From positions 1 to 27,489 of the forward strand of contig CAAFXE010000217.1 in NCBI GenBank assembly GCA_900766915.1: a stretch of DNA of 27,489 nucleotides, in the 5' to 3' direction. The position numbers and the translations under genes were made by a program. Below, in pieces: positions 1 to 6,825 of this stretch. The DNA comes from Lachnospiraceae bacterium. GTDB taxonomy: Bacteria; Bacillota; Clostridia; Lachnospirales; Lachnospiraceae. The notes under the pieces are model-generated. The model was not told where the DNA came from, did no database searches, and worked only from the letters and a program-made list of their open reading frames with translations. Within the stretch, counting starts at the first letter, position 1, and each line of letters begins with the position of its first letter.

Positions 1-124
1 CCAAAGGGGGCAGAAAATCCATCTTAGAACATCTTCGCGAAGCAGGCTCTCCTGCGAGTGATTAGATGTTCTTAGATTAGTTGGAGCCCCCGACGCCTGC
101 GGGGCACGGATAGAGGCTGCCCCG
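1..124. repeat. Imperfect palindromic extragenic element at the left edge
   Basis: No gene is visible here. Positions 21-34 pair with 64-77 (13 of 14 bases complementary). The enclosed part contains a GCAGG/CCTGC hairpin (42-46 with 51-55) and the perfect palindrome CTTCGCGAAG at 33-42. GGGGGC at 6-11 and GCCCCC at 86-91 flank it. A second G+C-rich hairpin, CGGGGCA/TGCCCCG, lies at 100-106 and 118-124. Near-direct repeats of ATGAGAGAA follow from 133. No T-run follows, so this is not a textbook terminator. It could be a palindromic repeat element or the 3' end of an upstream transcript; the left edge is cut by the window. Confidence 0.5.
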
Positions 125-184
125 GGCGTCCCATGAGAGAAAATGAGAGAATGAGAGAAAATGATGAACTAAATCCCCCTTTAG

Positions 185-213
185 TTGACAACGGGGCACA
201 AATATGCTATTTT
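185..213 (+). promoter_or_regulatory. Probable sigma-A promoter of the riboswitch-CDF transcript
   Basis: TTGACA at 185-190 is followed after 17 bases by TATTTT at 208-213. A TG at 205-206 gives an extended -10. Transcription would start near 220, about 30 bases before the riboswitch aptamer. Confidence 0.65.
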
Positions 214-252
214 ATAATAACTCTTTGCACTGCATATATAACTACAGTACAA

Positions 253-328
253 ACTGAGCAGACCGTGACGTGCGTCATGGAGTCGGGTCACCTATGTGAC
301 AGTGGTATCTTGTTATCCACGGGACAGT
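253..328 (+). promoter_or_regulatory. NiCo riboswitch (czcD motif) aptamer
   Basis: The order of conserved parts matches the NiCo (czcD) riboswitch as I remember it. P1 is ACTG (253-256) with CAGT (325-328), followed by the GAGCAG core (256-261). One hairpin is CCGTGAC/GTCATGG (263-269, 274-280). The second is GTCAC/GTGAC (287-291, 296-300) after an AGTCGG junction. The third is GTGG/CCAC (302-305, 317-320), followed directly by the conserved GGGACAGT (321-328). This family forms a four-way junction that binds Co(II)/Ni(II) and typically controls CDF efflux genes, which is the gene found downstream. The match was made by eye, without a covariance model. Confidence 0.88.
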
Positions 329-358
329 AGTAGATGATACTGGTTCGTGGGTATTTTT
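314..358 (+). terminator. Riboswitch expression-platform terminator
   Basis: TATCCACG (314-321) pairs with CGTGGGTA (346-353). An inner stem CAGTA/TACTG (325-329, 338-342) and a T-run (354-358) complete an intrinsic terminator. Its 5' arm reuses CCAC of the third aptamer hairpin and the conserved GGGACAGT. Aptamer and terminator are therefore mutually exclusive, which predicts a metal-induced ON switch. Confidence 0.8.
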
Positions 359-374
359 ATATTCTAAAACATTT

Positions 375-500
375 CGTATCTGTTCAGTGCCTTCCAGATA
401 CGAAGCAAAAATCCATTAAAAATTGCTTCGCAATGGGATTTTTGCTTGCGAAACTCGGGATTTTCTTTCGAAAACCCTCGCGGAATTTTGGCTTCTTAAC
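375..500 (+). repeat. Dispersed structured repeat, copy 1
   Basis: Three hairpins follow one another. Hairpin A is CGTATCTG (375-382) with CAGATACG (395-402) and a 12-base loop. Hairpin B is AGCAAAAATCC (404-414) with GGATTTTTGCT (436-446), enclosing ATTGC/GCAAT (422-426, 430-434). Hairpin C is GGG(a)TTTTC/GAAAACCC (457-465, 470-477). Related copies lie at 22469-22573 (opposite strand) and 14415-14460 (partial). The right boundary is approximate. It lies inside the leader of the CDF gene. Confidence 0.75.
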
Positions 501-548
501 AGCTACAACATTTTATATAAAATCCCCACATATATTTAGTGCCATAGA

Positions 549-562
549 GATAATTAATTATC
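549..562. other. Perfect 14-base palindrome before the CDF ribosome site
   Basis: GATAATTAATTATC is fully self-complementary and ends two bases before the ribosome-binding site GGAGGT (565-570). It could be a protein-binding site or an RNA hairpin near the start codon, or chance in AT-rich DNA. Confidence 0.35.
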
Positions 563-577
563 CCGGAGGTAACTGGT

Positions 578-1498
578 ATGGAAAGAGAAAAAAATGTAAC
601 AAAAAAACTGGAAGTTACAGAAGATGAGTTTCAGAGAGTGGCAAACAGGGTATCTTTCATTACGATTGTTGAAAATATGCTGTTGTCCCTGATGAAGCTG
701 ATTGCAGGAATTGTGGCACATTCCGGTGCAATGATCAGTGATGCGGTACATTCTGCATCGGATGTATTCAGCACTATTGTTGTTATCATTGGTATCCGGT
801 TTGCATCCAAGGAGTCGGATAAGGAGCATCCGTATGGACATGAACGGCTGGAATGTGTGGCTGCCATTGTGCTGGCTATGGTTCTTTTTATGACGGGACT
901 GGGCATTGGCATGGATGCTTTTCGAAACATTGTAAATGGAGATTATGGAAATCTTCAGGTGCCGGGGGTACTGGCCTTGATCGCAGCCCTGGTCTCTATT
1001 GTAAGTAAGGAAGCAATGTACTGGTATACGAAGCATTATGCCAAAAAGATTGATTCCAGTGCACTGATGGCAGATGCATGGCATCATCGTTCGGATGCAT
1101 TTTCTTCCATCGGTGCCCTCATCGGTATCGCAGGGGCAAGAATGGGATTTCCAGTGATGGACAGCGTAGCCAGTCTGGTGATTTTTTTGTTTATCGTGAA
1201 AGCAGCTTACGATATCTTTAAGGATGCCATGGATAAGATGGTGGATCATTCCTGTGATGAGGAAACAGAGAAAGAGATCTATGACTGTGTGATGACTAAC
1301 GAAGAAGTATTGGGCATTGACCTTTTACAGACACGTATTTTTGGAAATAAGATCTATGTGGATGTGGAGATTGCAGCGGATCCAACTTATACCTTAAGAG
1401 AGGCACACAGCATTGCAGAAGCAGTGCATGAAAAAATTGAGGAAAATTTTCCGAAGGTGAAGCATATTATGGTGCATGTAAATCCCGCAGAAACATAA
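578..1498 (+). CDS. Cation diffusion facilitator (CDF) family metal efflux transporter
   Basis: A 306-residue CDF family protein, which exports divalent cations across the cytoplasmic membrane in exchange for protons. Several hydrophobic helices fill residues about 25-210. Two HxxxD metal-site signatures are visible: H58-x3-D62 in the second helix region, and the pair in the segment DAWHHRSDAF about residue 165-174. The soluble C-terminal dimerisation domain (about 215-306) ends in a His-containing strand (HIMVHV). Length is normal for the family. The start is supported by GGAGGT seven bases upstream. The gene follows a NiCo riboswitch, so Co(II)/Ni(II) are the best substrate guess, although many CDF proteins also move Zn(II) or Mn(II). 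No clear terminator follows before the next promoter. Confidence 0.93.
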   Translation: MEREKNVTKKLEVTEDEFQRVANRVSFITIVENMLLSLMKLIAGIVAHSGAMISDAVHSASDVFSTIVVIIGIRFASKESDKEHPYGHERLECVAAIVLAMVLFMTGLGIGMDAFRNIVNGDYGNLQVPGVLALIAALVSIVSKEAMYWYTKHYAKKIDSSALMADAWHHRSDAFSSIGALIGIAGARMGFPVMDSVASLVIFLFIVKAAYDIFKDAMDKMVDHSCDEETEKEIYDCVMTNEEVLGIDLLQTRIFGNKIYVDVEIAADPTYTLREAHSIAEAVHEKIEENFPKVKHIMVHVNPAET

Positions 1499-1526
1499 GT
1501 ATTACTGTATAATTCTCATGAATCAT

Positions 1527-1555
1527 TTTCCAAACGGCGGTTTTTATGTTACAAT
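1527..1555 (+). promoter_or_regulatory. Probable promoter of the LytTR two-component pair
   Basis: TTTCCA (1527-1532) lies 17 bases before TACAAT (1550-1555). TG at 1547-1548 gives an extended -10 (TGTTACAAT). The leader to the start codon is about 60 bases. Confidence 0.55.
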
Positions 1556-1623
1556 ACCAGCAGAGGGTAACAAAGGTATTTTAGGAGACTGCTTAAGCGG
1601 TGACAAGTTCTTGGGAGGATAGC

Positions 1624-2331
1624 ATGATTAGAATTGCCATTGTGGAAGATGAAGAGTATTACGTAGATCAGTTGACAGGGTATCTTCGGGAATACGAAAA
1701 AACACTGGGGGAAGAGATCAAGATTACGGTCTATCGTGACGGAGATGGAATTACAGCCAATTATAAGGCACAGTTTGACGTGATCCTGATGGATATCCAG
1801 ATGAAATTTATGGATGGTATGTCTGCGGCAGAAGAGATCCGCAAGCAGGACAGCGAAGTGGTGATCATGTTTATCACCAATATGACCCAGTATGCCATCA
1901 GAGGGTATGAAGTCGATGCACTGGATTACATCTTAAAGCCGGTATCTTATTTCGCATTCAGCCAGAAGCTTGGGAAGGCCATTGCCAGGATCAAAAACCG
2001 GGAGGGAAAGACTATTACGGTTTCCGTCAAAGGCGGAATTGTCCGGCTGAAGGTATCGGATATCCACTACATTGAGAGTGTGGGGCACAATCTGATCTTC
2101 CACACCGCATCCGGCAACCATATGTCATCAGGAACCATGAAGTCTGTGGAGGAAGCACTGGCAGGAGAGCATTTCTCCAGAGGAAATAAATGTTATCTCA
2201 TCAACCTGGAACATGTGGAAGGAATCAAGGATAAATGTGCTCTCGTAAAGGGTGAGATGCTGCAGCTTAGCCGTCCGAGATTAAATCCGTTTATGCAGGA
2301 GCTTACAAATTACTGGGGGGAATTAAGATGA
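1624..2331 (+). CDS. LytTR-family response regulator (AgrA/LytR type)
   Basis: A 235-residue DNA-binding response regulator. The receiver domain (residues 1-120) has the acidic pair EDE near residue 9, phospho-acceptor D57 (MDIQM) and the LKP lysine motif. A LytTR domain (about 135-235) follows, with the typical HYIES strand early in the domain. An ATG at 1600 is in frame, but ATG 1624 is preferred: it begins the receiver directly (MIRIAIVEDE) and has GGGAGG at the right distance. The gene overlaps the next one by four bases (ATGA), so the pair is translationally coupled to its kinase. Targets are unknown; direct repeats in front of the GH3 gene are a candidate. Confidence 0.92.
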   Translation: MIRIAIVEDEEYYVDQLTGYLREYEKTLGEEIKITVYRDGDGITANYKAQFDVILMDIQMKFMDGMSAAEEIRKQDSEVVIMFITNMTQYAIRGYEVDALDYILKPVSYFAFSQKLGKAIARIKNREGKTITVSVKGGIVRLKVSDIHYIESVGHNLIFHTASGNHMSSGTMKSVEEALAGEHFSRGNKCYLINLEHVEGIKDKCALVKGEMLQLSRPRLNPFMQELTNYWGELR

Positions 2332-3659
2332 ATGTGGCAGACATTATCTGGCCGGATATTCCAAGGTTTTATACGGCACTGGCAGAATGGCTGGCCTGTG
2401 TCATCTGTATTTTAGAACTGAAAAGAAAATTTACCGGATGGAAGCTGGCTGGGGTTTCAGCAGTTTTTCTGGTTGTACAGGCGGTATTTTTGAAGCTTAC
2501 AGGTGACTTAGAAGGGGTCTGGTGGATGGTCTGCATGGCTTTGGCGGTGGGAATGATGTATTTCTTTATCTTCCTTTGCTGTGATGCTTCCGCAAAGGAC
2601 GTCGGGTATATTTGTGTCAGGGCTTTTGTAGTTGCGGAATTTGCAGCTTCCATAGAATGGCAGCTGGAATGCTATATGTTTTATGTGGTGGGATGGCAGC
2701 AGGTATGGATGCATCTGGTATGGCTTACTTTGATTTACGGTGCCGTCTACCTGGTGACGTGGAAGCTTTTCCGTAAATATGATCCCAGGGATGAAGCACT
2801 GATGATTACCAATCGGGAGCTGTTTTCCTATATTATCATCGGTCTGGCGGTATTTTTAATCAGTAATGTGGGATTTGTGTCCTGGAGAAATCCTCTGGGA
2901 ATCCGTTACATACCGGAAATATTTAATGTTCGCACCCTGATCGATCTGGGAGGCGTCGCTATTCTTTATGCTTACCATGTTCAGAGAATGGACCTGAGGG
3001 TGCGCCATGAGCTGGAGAGTGTGCAGACTATTTTACATAATCAGTATATCCAGTATAAGCAGTCCCAGGAGGCTATGGATATCATTAATTACAAATATCA
3101 TGACCTCAAACACCACATCATTGCACTCCGTGCGGAGGAAAATGACAAAAAGCGAAATGACTACCTCGATAAGATGGAGGAAGAGATCAAAAATTACGAG
3201 GCATGGAATAAAACGGGAAATAAGGTTTTAGATACCCTGTTGACATCTAAAAATCTTTATTGCCTGAAAAATGATATTTCCATGACCTGTGTGGTGGACG
3301 GTACCTTATTTGATTTTATGGATACCATGGATATTTGTTCTGTCTTTGGAAATGCACTGGACAATGCCATAGAATATGAAAAAAAACTGCCGGAAAAGGA
3401 AAAGCGTCTCATTCATGTATCGGCCTTCAATCAGAAAAATTTCCTGATTATGCGCTTTGAGAATTACTGTGAGGAACAGGTGGATTTTGGAGAAGGGCTT
3501 CCGGCAACCACAAAAGAGGATGCCAGGTTTCATGGCTATGGGCTGAAAAGTCTGCGCTACACCGTCCGAAAATATGGTGGAGAAGTGGATGTGAGCACGC
3601 AGGATAACTGGTTTAACTTAAAAGTCCTCATTCCAATGGAAATTAAAACTGAAAACTAA
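2328..3659 (+). CDS. GHKL-type sensor histidine kinase, partner of the LytTR regulator
   Basis: A 443-residue membrane kinase of the AgrC-like HPK10 class. The N-terminal half (about 15-215) has around six hydrophobic helices. A coiled linker leads to the H-box YHDLKHH with phospho-acceptor H258. The GHKL ATPase domain (about 300-440) shows the N-box (FGNALDNAIEYE) and a GYGLKSL glycine-rich lid. Kinases of this class often sense peptides or envelope signals, but no peptide precursor gene (agrD-like) or processing protease (agrB-like) is visible nearby, so the signal is unknown. The start overlaps the regulator stop codon. A strong terminator begins about 20 bases after the stop. Confidence 0.92.
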   Translation: MNVADIIWPDIPRFYTALAEWLACVICILELKRKFTGWKLAGVSAVFLVVQAVFLKLTGDLEGVWWMVCMALAVGMMYFFIFLCCDASAKDVGYICVRAFVVAEFAASIEWQLECYMFYVVGWQQVWMHLVWLTLIYGAVYLVTWKLFRKYDPRDEALMITNRELFSYIIIGLAVFLISNVGFVSWRNPLGIRYIPEIFNVRTLIDLGGVAILYAYHVQRMDLRVRHELESVQTILHNQYIQYKQSQEAMDIINYKYHDLKHHIIALRAEENDKKRNDYLDKMEEEIKNYEAWNKTGNKVLDTLLTSKNLYCLKNDISMTCVVDGTLFDFMDTMDICSVFGNALDNAIEYEKKLPEKEKRLIHVSAFNQKNFLIMRFENYCEEQVDFGEGLPATTKEDARFHGYGLKSLRYTVRKYGGEVDVSTQDNWFNLKVLIPMEIKTEN

Positions 3660-3680
3660 AACAATACAAAACAAAGAAGA

Positions 3681-3717
3681 AAATGTGCAAAGTTAACAAA
3701 AACTTGCACATTTTTTT
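3681..3717 (+). terminator. Intrinsic terminator after the LytTR/GHKL pair
   Basis: AAATGTGCAA (3681-3690) pairs with TTGCACATTT (3704-3713), followed by a T-run to 3717. Confidence 0.85.
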
Positions 3718-3775
3718 GTGTAAAAACAACATGATGTTTGCAATTCATGCAAAAAAGAAGCAGTTTATGTAAATT

Positions 3776-3829
3776 TCTGTCAGAGGAAAAATAATCTGTT
3801 AGAATACAGTTACATGATAAATATACAGT
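3776..3829 (+). promoter_or_regulatory. Promoter region of the reversed GH3 gene with 19-base-spaced direct repeats
   Basis: TAGAAT (3800-3805) is a good -10, with a weak -35 CTGTCA (3777-3782) at 17 bases. Two pairs of direct repeats share the same 19-base period: TCTGTCAGA/TCTGTTAGA (3776 and 3795) and TACAGT twice (3805 and 3824). Paired direct repeats about two helical turns apart suit a dimeric regulator, and ACAGTTA resembles half of a LytTR site. A TTTGCA/TGCAAA inverted repeat lies just upstream (3737-3753). A link to the neighbouring LytTR regulator is inference. Confidence 0.45.
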
Positions 3830-3867
3830 CATGAAAAACAAGAAAACGAGAAAAGGAGAAAAGGAAA

Positions 3868-6756
3868 ATGTTAGCAATTAATATTGACGACGTCATCAAC
3901 GTCCTCAACACTTGCAAACCTTACCTGATTGTACTTGGGGTTGCCCTTGTGCTTGCAATCGCAATTACAATCGCAGTCATGAAATTGCAGCCGGCAAAGA
4001 GAAAATTCGCTCGTGCTCAGAGCTGGATCGCATTTCTCATGGTTTTGGTTGTTGTAGTGAACATGATCTGTTTCGGACCAATGTCCAGCATGATTTCACT
4101 GGCAACAGGAAACGGAACGATCACAGAGGAAACTTCTAAAGAAGCTACAGACCTTTGTGAACAGATCGCAGGAGAAGGTATTGTACTTCTTCAGAATGAA
4201 GGAAATGTACTTCCAATGGCAGCAGGTACAAAATTAAACGTATTTGGCTGGTCTTCTACCAACCCTGTATACGGTGGTACAGGTTCAGGAAGTCTCTCTG
4301 ATGCTTACCCAACAGTTTCCCTTTTAGAAGGCCTTAAAAATGCAGGCTTTGAAGTGAACCAGGATCTGGTTGATTTCTACACATCCTACCGTGCTACACG
4401 TCCAACTGTAGGTATGTGGGGACAGGATTGGACAATCCCGGAACCATCCATGGATGATTATGATGCAGCAGGAATCTTTGAAGCAGCAAAAGCTTACTCT
4501 GATACAGCAGTTGTTGTCATCGCCCGTTCCGGTGGTGAAGGTGCTGACCTTCCGACAAGCCTTGATCCGGCAGTAGAAGATACTTTCGTAGATGGCGGTA
4601 CCTTCGGTTCTCACGGTATTCGTTACAGCGAACAGAAAGATGATTTAGATGCTTCTAAACACTATCTGGAGCTTTCCAACAGAGAAATCGCAATGCTCGA
4701 CCGTGTAACTGCTGATTATGACAACGTTGTTGTGATCATCAATGCAGCAAACACCATGGAACTTGGCTTTGTTGAAGAATACAGCCAGATTAAGAGTGTG
4801 ATCTGGTGTCCGGGAACAGGTCAGTCAGGCTTCAACTCTTTAGGACAGATCTTAAGCGGTGAAATCAATCCATCTGCAAAGACAAGTGATACATTCGTAA
4901 GAGATTTAACAGCTACACCTACATACAACAACTTCGGACATTTCTCTTATGACAACATGGACGAATTTGAAGTAGACGGTGCAACACCAAACTTCGTAAA
5001 TTACACAGATGGTATCTATGTAGGATATCGTTTCTATGAAACCGCAGCAACAGAAGGCCTCATCAACTATGATGAAATGGTTCAGTTCCCATTCGGATAC
5101 GGCTTAAGCTATACACAGTTTACACAGGAAATGGGCAACTTAAATGTAGCTGACGGAACAATTTCCGTAGACGTTACTGTTACAAACACAGGTGACGTAG
5201 CTGGTAAAGATGTAGTAGAAATTTACTACAACCCACCATACACAAACGGTGGTATTGAAAAAGCATCCGTAAATCTTGTTGGATTTGCAAAAACTCAGAT
5301 GTTACAGCCGGGCGAAAGCGAAACAGTAACTGTAACATTTACAGAAGAAGATATGGCATCTTATGATGACATCAATGCAAAAGCATATGTACTGGAAGCA
5401 GGAGATTATGAAATCTCTCTTCGTACAGATTCTCATACAGTTGTAGCAGCACAGAACTACAATGTAGCTGAAACAGTTGTATACAGCAATGGCCGTTCTA
5501 CAGACGAAGTAGCAGCTACCAACCAGCTTGACTTCGCAAACGGCGGTTTAACATACCTTTCAAGAGCAGATGGATTTGCAAACTATGCAGAAGCAACAGC
5601 TGCTCCTACAAACTTCACAATGGCTGAAGATGTAAAAGCTACATTCATGAACAACAGTAACTATGATCCTGCTGTTTACAACAATGATGCAGATGAAATG
5701 CCTGTCACAGGCGCAAGCAACGGTCTGACATTGGCAGATATGCGCGGTAAAGACTATGATGATGAACAGTGGGAAGCACTGTTAGATCAGCTGACAGTTG
5801 CAGATATGGATATGATGATCGCTATCGGCGGTTACCAGACATCTGCAGCAGCAAGTGTAGGAAAGACACAGACAATCGACTGTGACGGACCTGCTTCTAT
5901 CAACAACAACTTCACAGGAACAGGCTCCATCGGATTCCCGGCTGGTGTCATGATCGCAAATACATGGAATGTGGAAATCGCGGATGCCTTCGGTGAAAGC
6001 ATTGGTAAGATGGCTGACGAAATGGGCGTATCCGGATGGTATGCACCTGCAATGAACATGCACAGAAGTGCATTTGCAGGACGTAACTTCGAATACTACT
6101 CAGAAGATCCACTTCTTTCAGGAGCTATCGCAGCAAACGCTGTCATCGGTGCTGAAAGACAGGGTGTATACGCATACATCAAACACTTTGCATTAAACGA
6201 TCAGGAAACAGACCGTTGTAACCAGCTTTGTACATGGTTCAACGAACAGTCTGCCCGTGAAATCTACTTAAAACCATTTGAAATGTGTGTAAAGACCGGC
6301 GGAGCAAAAGCTGTTATGACAGCATTCAACTTCTACGGAACAGTACCGGCACAGGCTTGTCCGGAAGTTCTCAACAACATCCTTCGTGATGAATGGGGCT
6401 TCAGAGGATTTGCTCTGACTGACTACTACGGAGTTTACGGATATCAGGATGCTGACCGTATGATCCGTAACGGAAATGACTGTATGTTGGTTGCATACGA
6501 TACAGAGACAAACCATGTAACTGATACTACAAGCGCAACATCCCTGCAGGCTATGCGTCTGGCATGTAAGAACATTATGTACACAGTTGTAAACAGCCGT
6601 GCATATGATGAAGCGAACCTTCAGACAGGTATGATGGGATGGCAGAAAGCTGCAATCGCTATCGATGTAGTTTGTGCAGCAGCACTCATTGCTCTGGAAG
6701 TAGTAGCAGTGAAAAACTTAAAAAAACGCTCTGCAGAAGCAGCAAAAGCTGAATAA
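3868..6756 (+). CDS. Membrane-anchored GH3 beta-glycosidase with reversed domain order
   Basis: A 962-residue family 3 glycoside hydrolase, probably cleaving beta-glucosides or related beta-linked sugars. The usual order is inverted. The GH3 C-terminal (beta/alpha sandwich) domain comes first (about 95-420, ending at FGYGLSYTQF). An FN3-like domain (about 425-520) and a linker follow. The catalytic barrel is last (about 630-915), with KHFALND, GRNFEYYSEDP and nucleophile D852 in LTDYYG. Two N-terminal helices (about 19-40, 50-72) and one C-terminal helix (about 925-947) are predicted. Positive residues between helices 1 and 2 and after the last helix put the enzyme outside the cell, tethered at both ends. 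Double Shine-Dalgarno-like sites precede ATG. Codon choice is strongly biased (GCA, ACA, GTA), suggesting high expression. Reversed GH3 order is known from Ruminococcus albus and Butyrivibrio fibrisolvens enzymes. Confidence 0.9.
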   Translation: MLAINIDDVINVLNTCKPYLIVLGVALVLAIAITIAVMKLQPAKRKFARAQSWIAFLMVLVVVVNMICFGPMSSMISLATGNGTITEETSKEATDLCEQIAGEGIVLLQNEGNVLPMAAGTKLNVFGWSSTNPVYGGTGSGSLSDAYPTVSLLEGLKNAGFEVNQDLVDFYTSYRATRPTVGMWGQDWTIPEPSMDDYDAAGIFEAAKAYSDTAVVVIARSGGEGADLPTSLDPAVEDTFVDGGTFGSHGIRYSEQKDDLDASKHYLELSNREIAMLDRVTADYDNVVVIINAANTMELGFVEEYSQIKSVIWCPGTGQSGFNSLGQILSGEINPSAKTSDTFVRDLTATPTYNNFGHFSYDNMDEFEVDGATPNFVNYTDGIYVGYRFYETAATEGLINYDEMVQFPFGYGLSYTQFTQEMGNLNVADGTISVDVTVTNTGDVAGKDVVEIYYNPPYTNGGIEKASVNLVGFAKTQMLQPGESETVTVTFTEEDMASYDDINAKAYVLEAGDYEISLRTDSHTVVAAQNYNVAETVVYSNGRSTDEVAATNQLDFANGGLTYLSRADGFANYAEATAAPTNFTMAEDVKATFMNNSNYDPAVYNNDADEMPVTGASNGLTLADMRGKDYDDEQWEALLDQLTVADMDMMIAIGGYQTSAAASVGKTQTIDCDGPASINNNFTGTGSIGFPAGVMIANTWNVEIADAFGESIGKMADEMGVSGWYAPAMNMHRSAFAGRNFEYYSEDPLLSGAIAANAVIGAERQGVYAYIKHFALNDQETDRCNQLCTWFNEQSAREIYLKPFEMCVKTGGAKAVMTAFNFYGTVPAQACPEVLNNILRDEWGFRGFALTDYYGVYGYQDADRMIRNGNDCMLVAYDTETNHVTDTTSATSLQAMRLACKNIMYTVVNSRAYDEANLQTGMMGWQKAAIAIDVVCAAALIALEVVAVKNLKKRSAEAAKAE

Positions 6757-6772
6757 TCAGTAAATATGAAAT

Positions 6773-6802
6773 GCTGGAATCGGGCCTGTGCCCGGTTCCG
6801 GC
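6773..6802 (+). other. Intercistronic hairpin between the two GH3 genes
   Basis: A 13-pair stem, 6773-6785 with 6790-6802 (two GU pairs, CTGT loop), sits between the first GH3 stop codon and the second gene's AGGAGG. Only a weak AT tract follows, so it is more likely an mRNA-stabilising or attenuating element than a full terminator. Confidence 0.6.
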
Positions 6803-6825
6803 TTAAATTAAGGAGGATTTACAAA

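Noticed and set aside
133..330. 65-residue frame near the left edge
   Set aside because: It lies over the promoter and NiCo riboswitch, has no ribosome site and resembles no protein.
334..627. 97-residue frame over the repeat and the CDF start
   Set aside because: It reads through the structured repeat and overlaps the well-supported CDF gene in another frame.
554..1249. 231-residue - strand frame opposite the CDF gene
   Set aside because: Antisense shadow, rich in His and Cys as expected from the complement of the real gene, with no domain.
3737..3753. TTTGCA/TGCAAA inverted repeat as a regulator site or terminator
   Set aside because: Short, in AT-rich DNA and without a recognisable consensus; noted only as context for the GH3 promoter.
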